The notes below the pieces were generated by a model. It worked only from the letters and a program-made list of their open reading frames with translations, did no database searches and was not told the DNA's origin. 63,743 nucleotides of DNA from Vibrio sp. CAU 1672 (lineage in GTDB: Bacteria > Pseudomonadota > Gammaproteobacteria > Enterobacterales > Vibrionaceae): NCBI RefSeq assembly GCF_029223195.1, contig NZ_JARHUF010000025.1, forward strand, positions 1 to 63,743. The letters are read 5' to 3'. The translations under genes were made by a program, and so were the position numbers. Positions 42,684-51,680 of the stretch are shown here, in pieces. Within the stretch, counting starts at the first letter, position 1. Every line of letters begins with the position of its first letter.

Positions 42684-43715
42684 CTAAGATTCGTCTTTCT
42701 TTTCCAGCTGCTTTTCAACGGCTTTCAAGCGTTTGTTCATTTCATCAATGCGATGAACTCGCGCCGCCGTTTTACGCCACTCGCGGTTAGTTTGCAGCGG
42801 AATGCCCGATGAATACATGCCTTTTTCTTCTATGCTGCGCATAACCATACCCATACCGGTGATGGCAACACCATCGGCAATGGTGATATGTCCGTTAATA
42901 ACCGACGCGCCGCCAATCTGGCAGTACTTACCTATTTTGGTACTACCGGCAACAATAGTACCACCCGGCATCACAGTACCATATCCGATCTGCACGTTGT
43001 GAGCGATTTGCAGCTGGTTATCCAGAATCACATTATCTTCGATAATAGTGTCTTCCAGTGCGCCGCGGTCAATCGTAGTGCATGCTCCGATTTCAACCCG
43101 GTTGCCGATCCGAACCGTCCCCAGTTGTGGGATTTTGATCCATTCACCCTTATCGTTGGCGTAACCAAAGCCATCCGATCCAATCACCGCGCCCGACTGT
43201 ACCAGGCAATCTTCACCGATGCTGACTTCATGATAGACAGTTACATTTGCCCACAACTTGGTGTTGCGGCCCAACTTGGCGTTTTTACCGATAAAACACC
43301 CAGCACCGATAATCGCATTATCACCCAGTTCAACACCGGACTCGATCACCGCATTGGCCCCAATGGCGACATTTGCCCCCATTTTTACATCCGCCGCAAT
43401 CACTGCACTAGGTGCAATGTTTTCTGCCGGTTTTGGAGTGGTATCCAGCGCCTGAACAACCCGGGCAAAAGCAACATACGGATCAGCCACCACAAGAGCG
43501 TTGCCGCTACATTGCTCCTGTTGTCCGGCTTTCACCATCACTACCGTTGCCTGACACTCAGGCAAATGCTTTGCGTATTTCGGATTAGACAGGAAGGTTA
43601 CGTCCCCTTCCTGTGCTTTATCCATCGGAGCGACACGGCGAATTACCTGAGTTTCATCGCCAAACAGTTCCCCACCAGTAATTGTTGCCAGTTCGGCCAA
43701 TGTCAATGTCTTCAT
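42684..43715 (-). CDS. lpxD: UDP-3-O-acyl-glucosamine N-acyltransferase
   Basis: Adds the second acyl chain in lipid A synthesis. 343 aa: N-terminal uridine-binding domain (about 1-100, LAELATITGGELFGD), beta-helix with catalytic His in QIAHNVQIGYG, C-terminal helix (INEMNKRLKAVEKQLEKKDES-type coiled tail). Starts 6 nt after the skp stop. Confidence 0.97.
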   Translation of the reverse strand: MKTLTLAELATITGGELFGDETQVIRRVAPMDKAQEGDVTFLSNPKYAKHLPECQATVVMVKAGQQEQCSGNALVVADPYVAFARVVQALDTTPKPAENIAPSAVIAADVKMGANVAIGANAVIESGVELGDNAIIGAGCFIGKNAKLGRNTKLWANVTVYHEVSIGEDCLVQSGAVIGSDGFGYANDKGEWIKIPQLGTVRIGNRVEIGACTTIDRGALEDTIIEDNVILDNQLQIAHNVQIGYGTVMPGGTIVAGSTKIGKYCQIGGASVINGHITIADGVAITGMGMVMRSIEEKGMYSSGIPLQTNREWRKTAARVHRIDEMNKRLKAVEKQLEKKDES

Positions 43716-43721
43716 ATATTC

Positions 43722-44231
43722 TTATTTTAGGGCTTTAATTACGTCTTCAGAAATATTGTATTCTGGCTTCGCATACTGCAGCGCAGTAATATCAATAACT
43801 AAGTCGTAGCCATCCTTTTCTGCAATTTTCTGTACTGCATCTTGAATCGATTTAAATAGTTTGGCTTTCTCTTGCTGTTCACGACGCGCAGAGGCTTTTT
43901 CCAGCGCTTGCGCCTTCACCTTGTATTCGCTGTCCAGACGCGCGATGTCCAAACGCAGTTTTTCGACTTCTTCCTGACCCAGCAGTTCGCCATCGCGTTG
44001 AAGCTTTTCAATTTTTGTCTTAGCCTGAGCTTCAATAGACTTAAGCTCATCGGCTTTACCTTTAAAATCATCCTGCATTTGTTGCAGAACTACTTCGCGC
44101 TGAGGAAGGGCTTGAAATACCTGTGCTGTATTGATGTACCCAATTTTCTGTGCCGCTTCTGCCACATTGGCAAACACAGACGAGCTAAGTACAAGAAGGC
44201 CAATTCCAGCCGCTTTGATCATGTTATTCAA
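43722..44231 (-). CDS. skp: periplasmic chaperone Skp/OmpH
   Basis: Trimeric jellyfish-shaped chaperone that holds unfolded outer-membrane proteins for BAM. 169 aa; signal peptide ending near Ala26 (VAEA-AQK), then KIGYINTAQVFQALPQRE and a long charged coiled coil (about 45-135). A TTG start at 44231 is used because AGGA lies 7 nt upstream; an ATG at 44222 is 16 nt from it and is the alternative. 14 nt after bamA. Confidence 0.95.
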   Translation of the reverse strand: MNNMIKAAGIGLLVLSSSVFANVAEAAQKIGYINTAQVFQALPQREVVLQQMQDDFKGKADELKSIEAQAKTKIEKLQRDGELLGQEEVEKLRLDIARLDSEYKVKAQALEKASARREQQEKAKLFKSIQDAVQKIAEKDGYDLVIDITALQYAKPEYNISEDVIKALK

Positions 44232-44245
44232 AATATTTTCCTCTT

Positions 44246-46660
44246 TTAGAAGGTTCTACCGATGGTGAATGTGAAGAACTCTTCATCATCACCGTCGTAT
44301 TTCTTAATTGGTTTCGCTAGTGAGAAGACCAGCGGCCCCATTGGAGACATCCATTGCAACGCCGCACCGTAAGAAGCGCGGTAGTTGGTTGGATCAGAAT
44401 AATCGTAATAATACCGGTCACCGTAATCCGCCCCTGACTCACGGTAGTCAAACTCGGTGTCCCAGACGCTCGCCACATCAACAAACAGGCTGGTGCGGAT
44501 CTGGCTGCGCGCTTCATCAGAAGCAAATGGCGTTGGCACGATCAACTCCATACTCGCCAGTGCGACCGCGTTACCACCCACGGAGTCGTCCGTTGCCGTG
44601 TCAGAGCCGTTATTGGAGCCGGAGTAATCACGGTACACCGCTTTTGGACCGACCGAGTTAGAGCCGAAGCCGCGCAATGAAGTAAAGCCACCGGCGTAGT
44701 AGTTCTCATAAAACGGGTATAAGTTGTCATTACCATTGGTTTGACCATAACCGTTGCCGTAGCCCAGTCGCCCGCGGAACAACAAGGTGAACTCATGCTT
44801 CTTGGTCAACGGGACATACTGGCGCACATCGTACTGCATTTTGAAGTACTGCACGTCAGAGCCAGGTACGGTCATCTTATAGAACGCACGCTGGTGGTTA
44901 CCGGCCGTCGGGAAATAACCCCGGTTAAGGTTGTTACGTGTCCATGAGATGCTGAAATCGAAGTCATTGGTGTTGAGTGCACCGCTCGAGTCAATATTAT
45001 CGACTTGTGCCTGCAAGAACTGCTCAACCTGCAGGTAAGGAGAAAGGTTACCGATCTTGTTGTGGGTATAGCCGACACCAAACTCAAACCGGTTCAGCTC
45101 ATCGAACGGGAAGCCCCATGTCAGGTTAGCACCATAACTTTCATTGGTATAGTCGACAATCCCCGCTTCCGATGCTTCAAACTCATTGTAGAACATCTTA
45201 CCACCCAGACTCACACCGTCCAGATTCCAGTACGGGTCGCGATAGTCCAGACTGACGTTTTTCTGGTAGTCATTCATCATCGCGCTGATACCAACCCGGT
45301 TACCGCTACCGATGAAATTATCTTGCTGCAAGCCAACCTGGAAACTGACACCTGACTCTGTGCCGTAGCCGACACCAAAGTTAATGCTACCCGAGTTGGC
45401 CTCTTTCACTGAGTAAACCAGGTCAACCTGATCATCACTACCCGGCACCCGTACCGTCTGTACATCAACGTTTTCGAAGTAACCTAAACGGTTTAAGCGG
45501 GTTTTACCGGTTTCTATCGATTTTGAGTTCAACCAACTGCCTTCCATCTGGCGCATTTCGCGACGCAGAACTTCATCTTTGGTGGAATTGTTACCGGTAA
45601 AGCGAATATCACGCACATAAATGCGGTTACCCGGCTCAACGTTGACAATTAAAGAGACCTCTTTCTTTTCATCATCAAACTCAGGAATCGTGTTTACCTG
45701 CGGGTACGCATAACCAGACTCACCCAGGACGCGCTTAACGCTCTCTTCCAGGCCGGTAACCAAAGAACCATTGTAGGTATCACCGGCTTCAAACGGCACC
45801 AGACGCTCAAAACTGTCCCCTTCCCCGATAAGATTCCCACGGAATTTGACGTTTTTTACGCTATAGACGTCGCCTTCTTCCAGGCCAAGAGTAATATATA
45901 CCCCTTTTTTGTCGGGAGAGATCGCAACCTGGGTTGAATCAACATCAAACTTCAGGTAACCACGGTCAAGGTAAAAAGATTTCAGAGCTTCAATATCACC
46001 GGCCAGAACCTGCTTTTGATACTTTTCGTCGGCCAGGAAATTCCACCAAGGCACATCCACGTTTAGGTTAAAACGGGACAACAGCTCATCATCATTAAAG
46101 ACTTCATTGCCGATAAAGTTAATTTGCTGGATTTTTGCCGACACCCCTTCGGTGAAAACAAATTTCAGATCAGAACGATTACGCGGCAAAGGAGTCACGA
46201 CCGCTTTTACGCTGGCGTTATATTTACCCACGCTGTAATAAAAATCTTCCAGGCCTTTTTCAATATTACTCAAGGTAGTGCGATCGAGTGCTTCACCCGC
46301 ACGAATACCTGAAGCGTTCAGGTTTTCCTGCAGTTGTTCATCTTTGATCGCTTTATTGCCTGAGAATGAGATATTGGCAATGGTCGGACGTTCTTTGACC
46401 TGAACTACCAGCACTTCATCATCGCGCAGTACTTTTACATCCTCAAAGTTACCCGAGGCGTATAATGCCCGGATGATGTCCGCGACATCTTTCTGGTCAA
46501 CCGTGTCACCGACACGTACGGGCATTTTTAACAACGCGGCACCGAGGGCAACACGCTGTAATCCTTCGATCTTAATATCCTGAACTACGAAGTTCTGTGC
46601 TCCGTTTGCAGATACACTGGTTGCCAGTAAACTTGCAAACAGAATTCGCTTAATCGCCAT
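44246..46660 (-). CDS. bamA: outer-membrane assembly factor BamA
   Basis: Central Omp85 protein of the BAM complex. 804 aa. Signal about 1-20, five POTRA domains (about 22-420), then a 16-strand barrel with the L6 motif SLRGFGSNSVGP and C-terminal Phe (FTIGRTF). Essential. Downstream of rseP and upstream of skp, as in E. coli; a candidate sigmaE promoter sits at the end of rseP. Confidence 0.98.
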   Translation of the reverse strand: MAIKRILFASLLATSVSANGAQNFVVQDIKIEGLQRVALGAALLKMPVRVGDTVDQKDVADIIRALYASGNFEDVKVLRDDEVLVVQVKERPTIANISFSGNKAIKDEQLQENLNASGIRAGEALDRTTLSNIEKGLEDFYYSVGKYNASVKAVVTPLPRNRSDLKFVFTEGVSAKIQQINFIGNEVFNDDELLSRFNLNVDVPWWNFLADEKYQKQVLAGDIEALKSFYLDRGYLKFDVDSTQVAISPDKKGVYITLGLEEGDVYSVKNVKFRGNLIGEGDSFERLVPFEAGDTYNGSLVTGLEESVKRVLGESGYAYPQVNTIPEFDDEKKEVSLIVNVEPGNRIYVRDIRFTGNNSTKDEVLRREMRQMEGSWLNSKSIETGKTRLNRLGYFENVDVQTVRVPGSDDQVDLVYSVKEANSGSINFGVGYGTESGVSFQVGLQQDNFIGSGNRVGISAMMNDYQKNVSLDYRDPYWNLDGVSLGGKMFYNEFEASEAGIVDYTNESYGANLTWGFPFDELNRFEFGVGYTHNKIGNLSPYLQVEQFLQAQVDNIDSSGALNTNDFDFSISWTRNNLNRGYFPTAGNHQRAFYKMTVPGSDVQYFKMQYDVRQYVPLTKKHEFTLLFRGRLGYGNGYGQTNGNDNLYPFYENYYAGGFTSLRGFGSNSVGPKAVYRDYSGSNNGSDTATDDSVGGNAVALASMELIVPTPFASDEARSQIRTSLFVDVASVWDTEFDYRESGADYGDRYYYDYSDPTNYRASYGAALQWMSPMGPLVFSLAKPIKKYDGDDEEFFTFTIGRTF

Positions 46661-46704
46661 ACTTGTTCTAATTATTCCTTGCTACTGCTTTTGTCTCTGA
46701 ACTA

Positions 46705-48063
46705 TCACAGACGAGCAAAATCATTAAAGAGTGCCAACGCCATAAGAGAAAAGATAATGGCCCCGCCGATACGGTATCCCATTTCCTGAACCTTCTCCGG
46801 CACCGGGCGACGAATGATCGCTTCAATGGCGAAAAATAACAGATGTCCGCCATCTAACATCGGTAACGGGACTAAATTAATAATCCCCAAATTAACGCTG
46901 ATCAGCGCCAGAAAGCCCAAAAAGTACACCAAGCCGTAATCGGCTGTAGCGCCTGCCCCTTTGGCAATCGAAATAGGGCCGCTCAGGTTATTCAGGCCAA
47001 CATCACCAACGATCAGCTTTTTCAGCATACTGATGGTCAGGCCGATCACCTGGCCGGTTTTATCGATCGCTTTGCCAATGGACTCGAATACACCAAACTG
47101 CAACTCGAAGCGATAACTTTCTGGCCAATCTGCGACTTCCGGTGCGATACCAGCGAAGCCAATCACTTGTTTGTTAGCCAGCTCACGGCTGGCTGGTGTC
47201 ATCGGCACACTCAGTTGTGCGTTGTCACGCATGACAACAACTTCTATCGGCGCGTTCGGGTGACTACGAATAACGTCAACCACTTGCTGCCATTCGGTCA
47301 CTGGTTCGCCGTTAATGGCCTGGACAGTATCACCAGCCAGAAGCCCGGCTTTATCAGCCGCACCTCCTTGAGTAATTTGAGCCAGTCGGGTGTATATCTC
47401 CGGCGTAAAAGGGGTGAAACCCAACGACTGCATCGCCGATTCACTTTCCGGTTCAAACTGCCAATCACGAAGATCCAAAGTCCGGGTAACTTCAAAGCCG
47501 ACTTCGTCAGCCGGCGACACAGTCATGGTCATTGAGTCATCGCCAATATGCGACACTAACCCCATGTTAACTGATTCCCAGTCCGGTGTTTTGATACCAG
47601 AGATGGCTTTTAGTTCCATCCCAGGCTCAATTCCTGCCTGCGCCACAATCGAGTTGGGCACAACTTGACCAACCACAGGTTTGACCGCAGGTACACCAAT
47701 TAAGAAAACCAGCCAATATGCGACGATGGCAAACAGAAAATTAAACACCGGCCCGGCCGCGACTATCGAAGAACGTTTCCACAACGGTTTTTGGTCAAAA
47801 GCCCGTTCTCTTTCATACTCTGGTATCTGATCAACACGGCCGTCGAGCATTTTCACGTATCCACCAAGTGGAATCACGGAAATACTGTATTCGGTGCCAT
47901 CTTTACCGACTTTCGTCCAGATAGAGCGGCCGAAACCAATTGAAAACTTTTCAACCTTGACCCCACAACGTCGAGCCACCCAAAAATGGCCGAACTCATG
48001 AACGGCCACTAAAATGCCAAGGGCAACGATAAACGAGATGAGATTCCACAAAATGCCAGTCAT
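46705..48063 (-). CDS. rseP: site-2 protease RseP
   Basis: Intramembrane zinc protease that cuts RseA to release sigmaE. 452 aa. HEFGH motif at 22-26 in the first membrane helix, two PDZ domains (about 120-200 and 215-295), and LVPLPMLDGGH in the third helix. Its ATG overlaps the dxr stop (TAATG). Confidence 0.97.
   Translation of the reverse strand: MTGILWNLISFIVALGILVAVHEFGHFWVARRCGVKVEKFSIGFGRSIWTKVGKDGTEYSISVIPLGGYVKMLDGRVDQIPEYERERAFDQKPLWKRSSIVAAGPVFNFLFAIVAYWLVFLIGVPAVKPVVGQVVPNSIVAQAGIEPGMELKAISGIKTPDWESVNMGLVSHIGDDSMTMTVSPADEVGFEVTRTLDLRDWQFEPESESAMQSLGFTPFTPEIYTRLAQITQGGAADKAGLLAGDTVQAINGEPVTEWQQVVDVIRSHPNAPIEVVVMRDNAQLSVPMTPASRELANKQVIGFAGIAPEVADWPESYRFELQFGVFESIGKAIDKTGQVIGLTISMLKKLIVGDVGLNNLSGPISIAKGAGATADYGLVYFLGFLALISVNLGIINLVPLPMLDGGHLLFFAIEAIIRRPVPEKVQEMGYRIGGAIIFSLMALALFNDFARL
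46707..46735 (-). promoter_or_regulatory. candidate sigmaE promoter for bamA-skp-lpxD
   Basis: Minus strand GGCACTC, 16 nt, GTCTGT, resembling the sigmaE pattern GGAACTT-N16-TCTGA. It lies inside the last codons of rseP, about 45 nt before the bamA start. In E. coli sigmaE drives a promoter at this place; the match here is moderate. Confidence 0.4.
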
Positions 48064-49268
48064 TAGCTACGCTCGCGTATAAAATCAAATGCCATGCTTC
48101 GCGCCATTCTATCTAGCTCGAGCAAGCTTTCCAAGCTATTCACATCGTTTGCTCTGTGACTTGCGTTGATTTTATTCAGCACAGACTGATTGATTTGAGC
48201 AATCTGGGTAAAACCAATCTGATTATTAAGAAACGCGTCGACCGCTATCTCATTGGCAGCATTGAGTGCCGTGGTGGCATGCTGGCCTTCATAACACGCT
48301 TCGATGGCTAATTGTAAGCAAGGGTAACGGGCAAAATCTGGTTGCAAAAAGGTCAGCTCACCGACTTGGGTAAAATCAAGCGGTTTAACTCCGGCATCCA
48401 CACGCGCCGGATAAGACATCGTCAGTGCAATCGGCGTGGCCATATCCGGCTCGCCCATCTGTGCCAGCACCGAACCATCTTTATATTGCACCATTGAATG
48501 GATTACCGATTGCGGATGGATGATCACCTTAAGCTGCTCGCGCGCGGCGTTGAACAGCCATCTGGCCTCAATGTACTCCAGCCCTTTGTTCATCATGGTG
48601 GCCGAATCAACCGATATTTTGGGTCCCATTGACCAGTTAGGATGTGCAATCGCCTGGGCTGGTGTAACCCTCTCAAGCTCTGCGATATCAGTGTAGCGGA
48701 AGGGGCCGCCGGAACCGGTCAGCAAGATGTGCGAAATACCATGCTCATGCAGATGGCAGCGACCAAGCTGGGTTTGCACCTGCGCAGGTAAGCACTGAAA
48801 AATCGCATTGTGCTCACTATCAACCGGTAACAGTTCAGCACCGTACTGCTCTACCGCATCGATGAACAGCTGACCAGACATAACCAGGGCTTCTTTGTTA
48901 GCAAGCAGGACACGTTTTCCCGCTTTGACTGCTGCCATGGTCGGCAACAGTCCGGCAGCACCAACAATAGCGGCCATGACACTGTCCACTTCCGGTAACG
49001 CCGCGACATGACACAGCGCCTCCTCGCCTCCCAAGACCTGAGTCTGCGAGGATAGCTTAGTAAGCTCCGTTTCTAACCTGCGTGCCGCCTGCTTGTCCGC
49101 CATTACTGCGTATTGAGGTTGCCACTGGCGGCATAACGCGACCATTTTTTCCACATTGGTACTTGCCGCCAACGCTACCACAGAAAACAGCTCTGGATTC
49201 TGTTCCACTACCTTTAAAGTACTTGCGCCAATAGAACCTGTCGCACCAAGAATGGTTAACTTTTGCAT
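48063..49268 (-). CDS. dxr: 1-deoxy-D-xylulose 5-phosphate reductoisomerase
   Basis: NADPH-dependent second step of the MEP isoprenoid pathway (also ispC). 401 aa. Nucleotide loop LGATGSIGASTLKVV, VDSEHNAIFQCL, LTGSGGPFR and HPNWSMGPKISVDSATMMNK with metal ligands. A terminator-like hairpin precedes it after cdsA. It supplies precursors for UppS, encoded nearby. Confidence 0.97.
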   Translation of the reverse strand: MQKLTILGATGSIGASTLKVVEQNPELFSVVALAASTNVEKMVALCRQWQPQYAVMADKQAARRLETELTKLSSQTQVLGGEEALCHVAALPEVDSVMAAIVGAAGLLPTMAAVKAGKRVLLANKEALVMSGQLFIDAVEQYGAELLPVDSEHNAIFQCLPAQVQTQLGRCHLHEHGISHILLTGSGGPFRYTDIAELERVTPAQAIAHPNWSMGPKISVDSATMMNKGLEYIEARWLFNAAREQLKVIIHPQSVIHSMVQYKDGSVLAQMGEPDMATPIALTMSYPARVDAGVKPLDFTQVGELTFLQPDFARYPCLQLAIEACYEGQHATTALNAANEIAVDAFLNNQIGFTQIAQINQSVLNKINASHRANDVNSLESLLELDRMARSMAFDFIRERS

Positions 49269-49280
49269 GATGTAAGACCG

Positions 49281-49315
49281 TTAAGAAAAGCGAGGAGCGA
49301 CAAAAGTCACTCCTC
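49281..49315 (-). terminator. terminator-like hairpin after cdsA
   Basis: 10-bp stem GAGGAGTGAC / GTCGCTCCTC with loop TTTT (one G-T pair), tail GCTTTTCTTAA, in the 52-nt gap between cdsA and dxr; likely a partial terminator or attenuator. Confidence 0.7.
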
Positions 49316-49320
49316 TTACA

Positions 49321-50163
49321 TTAGAGTACGTAATAAAGAAGAGCAAACACAGGAAAGGCTGCGGTCAAACTGTCAATCCGATCTAGGATCCCGCCGTGGC
49401 CGGGAATCATGTTACTGCTGTCTTTGATACCCGAAACCCGCTTGAACATACTCTCGACCAAATCGCCCAGCACGGAGATAACCACGGTGCATAGGGTAAT
49501 GAACATCATATGCATCGGACTGGAGAAGGTAATATCAAACCAATCGGCAAATAACCAGCTGATGATAAGCGCTGCGATGATCCCACCGAACAGGCCCTCA
49601 ATGGTTTTGTTGGGGCTGACTTGAGGAGCCATTTTACGCTTACCCAAGCTTTTACCGGCAAAATAGGCACCGCTGTCTGCCGCCCAAACCAAAGAACAGA
49701 CGTATAACACCAGCTTGGCACCATGGTAGGGATCGACCTGAATTTCTGCGGCACGCAATAAAATCACGCTCCACATAAACGGGATTAAGGTCAAAAAACC
49801 GAACAAATGTCGCAAGAGGTGGTTACTTTGCCAAAGTGGTGTTGATTTGGGGTAAGTGATCGCCAACCCACTGGCAATCAGCCACCAAACCAAGCCTATC
49901 GTCAAAATGAGGTAATGCGATGAGCTCAGGTTATTTAAACTTTGCGCATCTGGAGAAATGAATAGAAAACTAAGTCCGGTAACGACAACTGCGGGAATCA
50001 GGGCAGTCACTCGAGAACGGCTCTCGGTGAACTGAGTCCACTCCCAAAAACCCAACAAAGTAATCGCGGTCAGCGCGATAATGAACCCCATTAGGGGCAA
50101 GTGGAAAATACCTAAAATAACAAGGGGAGCTAAAATTAGTGCTGTTATTATTCTCTGTTTCAA
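49321..50163 (-). CDS. cdsA: phosphatidate cytidylyltransferase
   Basis: Makes CDP-diacylglycerol for phospholipid synthesis. 280 aa integral membrane protein with about eight hydrophobic segments; signature SMFKRVSGIKDSSNMIPGHG plus GILDRIDSLTAAFPVFAL at the C terminus. The start appears to be TTG at 50163 (AAGGA 10 nt upstream), giving MKQRIITALILAPLVI. Follows uppS by 12 nt. Confidence 0.95.
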   Translation of the reverse strand: MKQRIITALILAPLVILGIFHLPLMGFIIALTAITLLGFWEWTQFTESRSRVTALIPAVVVTGLSFLFISPDAQSLNNLSSSHYLILTIGLVWWLIASGLAITYPKSTPLWQSNHLLRHLFGFLTLIPFMWSVILLRAAEIQVDPYHGAKLVLYVCSLVWAADSGAYFAGKSLGKRKMAPQVSPNKTIEGLFGGIIAALIISWLFADWFDITFSSPMHMMFITLCTVVISVLGDLVESMFKRVSGIKDSSNMIPGHGGILDRIDSLTAAFPVFALLYYVL

Positions 50164-50175
50164 ACTAACCAGTCC

Positions 50176-50931
50176 TTATTGAGCACTCATCAATGCCTTT
50201 ACTTGCTCACCAGTACAGCCAAAACGCCGTTCCCGGTTGATAAACCAAGTCACCGCTTCAACCAAACTGTCTTCGTCAAACTCAGGCCAGTACTGTGGCG
50301 TAAAGTACATTTCAGCATAAGCTATCTGCCACAACATAAAATTGCTGATCCGACATTCACCACTGGTGCGGATCAACAGATCCACTTCCGGTAAGTCTGC
50401 CATAGTCAGATGCTGAGTGATCATGTTTTCGTCGATGTCCTCTACGCGAATCTCGCCATTGCGAGCTTTCAACGCCAGCGCTTTAGCCGCCTGAGTGATG
50501 TCCCATTTACCGCCGTAGTTTGCGGCAATGTTGATCACCATACCGGTATTACCTACCGTCAGCGCCTCCGCTTCCGCAATTTTACTTTGTAAACGTTGAT
50601 TAAATCGGCTGGTATCACCCACTACACGTAAACGTAAGTTATTTTTATGTAGCTTTTTGACTTCACTCGACAGGACAGAAATGAAAAGCTCCATAAGCAA
50701 TCCGACTTCTTCTTCTGGTCGACGCCAGTTCTCACTACTGAATGCGAATAGGGTAACGGCTTGAATACCGAGCTTAGAAGCAGCGGCTACGGTCTTTCGT
50801 ACGGCGACAACGCCTTTCTTGTGACCAAAAACGCGAGGCTTTCCTTTGGATTTCGCCCAGCGTCCATTACCGTCCATAATGATGGCAATATGCTTGGGAA
50901 GGGCGTCAGAGAAGGCTTGAGAATTTTGCAT
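50176..50931 (-). CDS. uppS: undecaprenyl diphosphate synthase
   Basis: Makes the C55 carrier lipid for peptidoglycan and LPS. 251 aa. IAIIMDGNGRWAKSKGK with catalytic Asp20; FAFSSENWRRPEEEV and DLLIRTSGECRISNFMLWQ complete the active site. First gene of uppS-cdsA, separated from frr by a terminator. Confidence 0.97.
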   Translation of the reverse strand: MQNSQAFSDALPKHIAIIMDGNGRWAKSKGKPRVFGHKKGVVAVRKTVAAASKLGIQAVTLFAFSSENWRRPEEEVGLLMELFISVLSSEVKKLHKNNLRLRVVGDTSRFNQRLQSKIAEAEALTVGNTGMVINIAANYGGKWDITQAAKALALKARNGEIRVEDIDENMITQHLTMADLPEVDLLIRTSGECRISNFMLWQIAYAEMYFTPQYWPEFDEDSLVEAVTWFINRERRFGCTGEQVKALMSAQ

Positions 50932-50970
50932 AGGGAATTAATTGAGTTCCATCAGTTGGATAGAATAACA

Positions 50971-51004
50971 CAAAAAAACGCTGAGCTGTGAGCACAGCGT
51001 TTTC
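50971..51004 (-). terminator. terminator of frr
   Basis: Minus-strand stem AAAACGCTG / CAGCGTTTT with an 11-nt loop, tail TTTTTTTG. Separates pyrH-frr from uppS. Confidence 0.88.
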
Positions 51005-51027
51005 CAACAGTGATGTGTCTGGGAGTA

Positions 51028-51585
51028 TTAAACTTCCATCAACTCTTTTTCTTTTGCCGCAAGCACTTCATCAATTTTCTTCACCGCAGCGTCAGTCAAT
51101 TTTTGAATATCTTCTTGTGCTTTGCGATCTTCATCTTCAGAGATCTCTTTGTCTTTAAGCAGCGCTTTCAGATCGCTGTTTGCGTCACGACGGATGTTAC
51201 GAACCGCAACACGAGCGCCTTCAGCTTCACCGCGAACGATTTTAACCAGGTCTTTACGACGCTCTTCGGTTAGCGGTGGAAGTGGAACGCGAATGATTGT
51301 GCCTGCAGACATTGGGTTTAGACCAAGGTCAGACATCAAGATCGCTTTCTCAACTTTTTGAGTCAGCTCTTTGTCGAAAACTGTGATTGCTAAAGTACGA
51401 GCGTCTTCAGCAACAACGTTTGCTACTTGGTTAAGGGGAGTAGCAGCACCGTAGTATTCTACAGAGATACCAGATAGTAGGCTTGGGTGCGCGCGGCCAG
51501 TACGAACTTTAGCAAGGTTGTTCTTTAGCGCTTCAACGCTTTTGTCCATACGCTCTTGCGCGTCTTTATTGATTTCGTTAATCAC
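51028..51585 (-). CDS. frr: ribosome recycling factor
   Basis: Splits post-termination ribosomes with EF-G. 185 aa; KVRTGRAHPSLL, RVPLPPLTEERRKDLVK and AKEKELMEV end are conserved. GTG start at 51585 with AAGGTG upstream. Downstream of pyrH by 95 nt; a hairpin (51646-51675) lies between. Confidence 0.97.
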   Translation of the reverse strand: MINEINKDAQERMDKSVEALKNNLAKVRTGRAHPSLLSGISVEYYGAATPLNQVANVVAEDARTLAITVFDKELTQKVEKAILMSDLGLNPMSAGTIIRVPLPPLTEERRKDLVKIVRGEAEGARVAVRNIRRDANSDLKALLKDKEISEDEDRKAQEDIQKLTDAAVKKIDEVLAAKEKELMEV

Positions 51586-51645
51586 GGTTTCACCTTAAAA
51601 ATGTCATCTTTCCTGAAGAAAGCCTAAAGGGTTTGGGCAAAGTGA

Positions 51646-51675
51646 AACGCCATCCAATACTTCTTGAATGGCGTT
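51646..51675 (-). terminator. hairpin between pyrH and frr
   Basis: 8-bp stem AACGCCAT / ATGGCGTT with a 14-nt loop on the minus strand; only TCACTTT follows, so it is a weak terminator or processing stem. Confidence 0.45.
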
Positions 51676-51680
51676 GAGAT

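Noticed and set aside
42888..43730. 280-codon plus-strand frame opposite lpxD
   Set aside because: Mirror of the hexapeptide-repeat coding strand; no family resemblance and no ribosome site. A similar 215-codon frame opposite lpxA (41482-42129) is rejected for the same reason.
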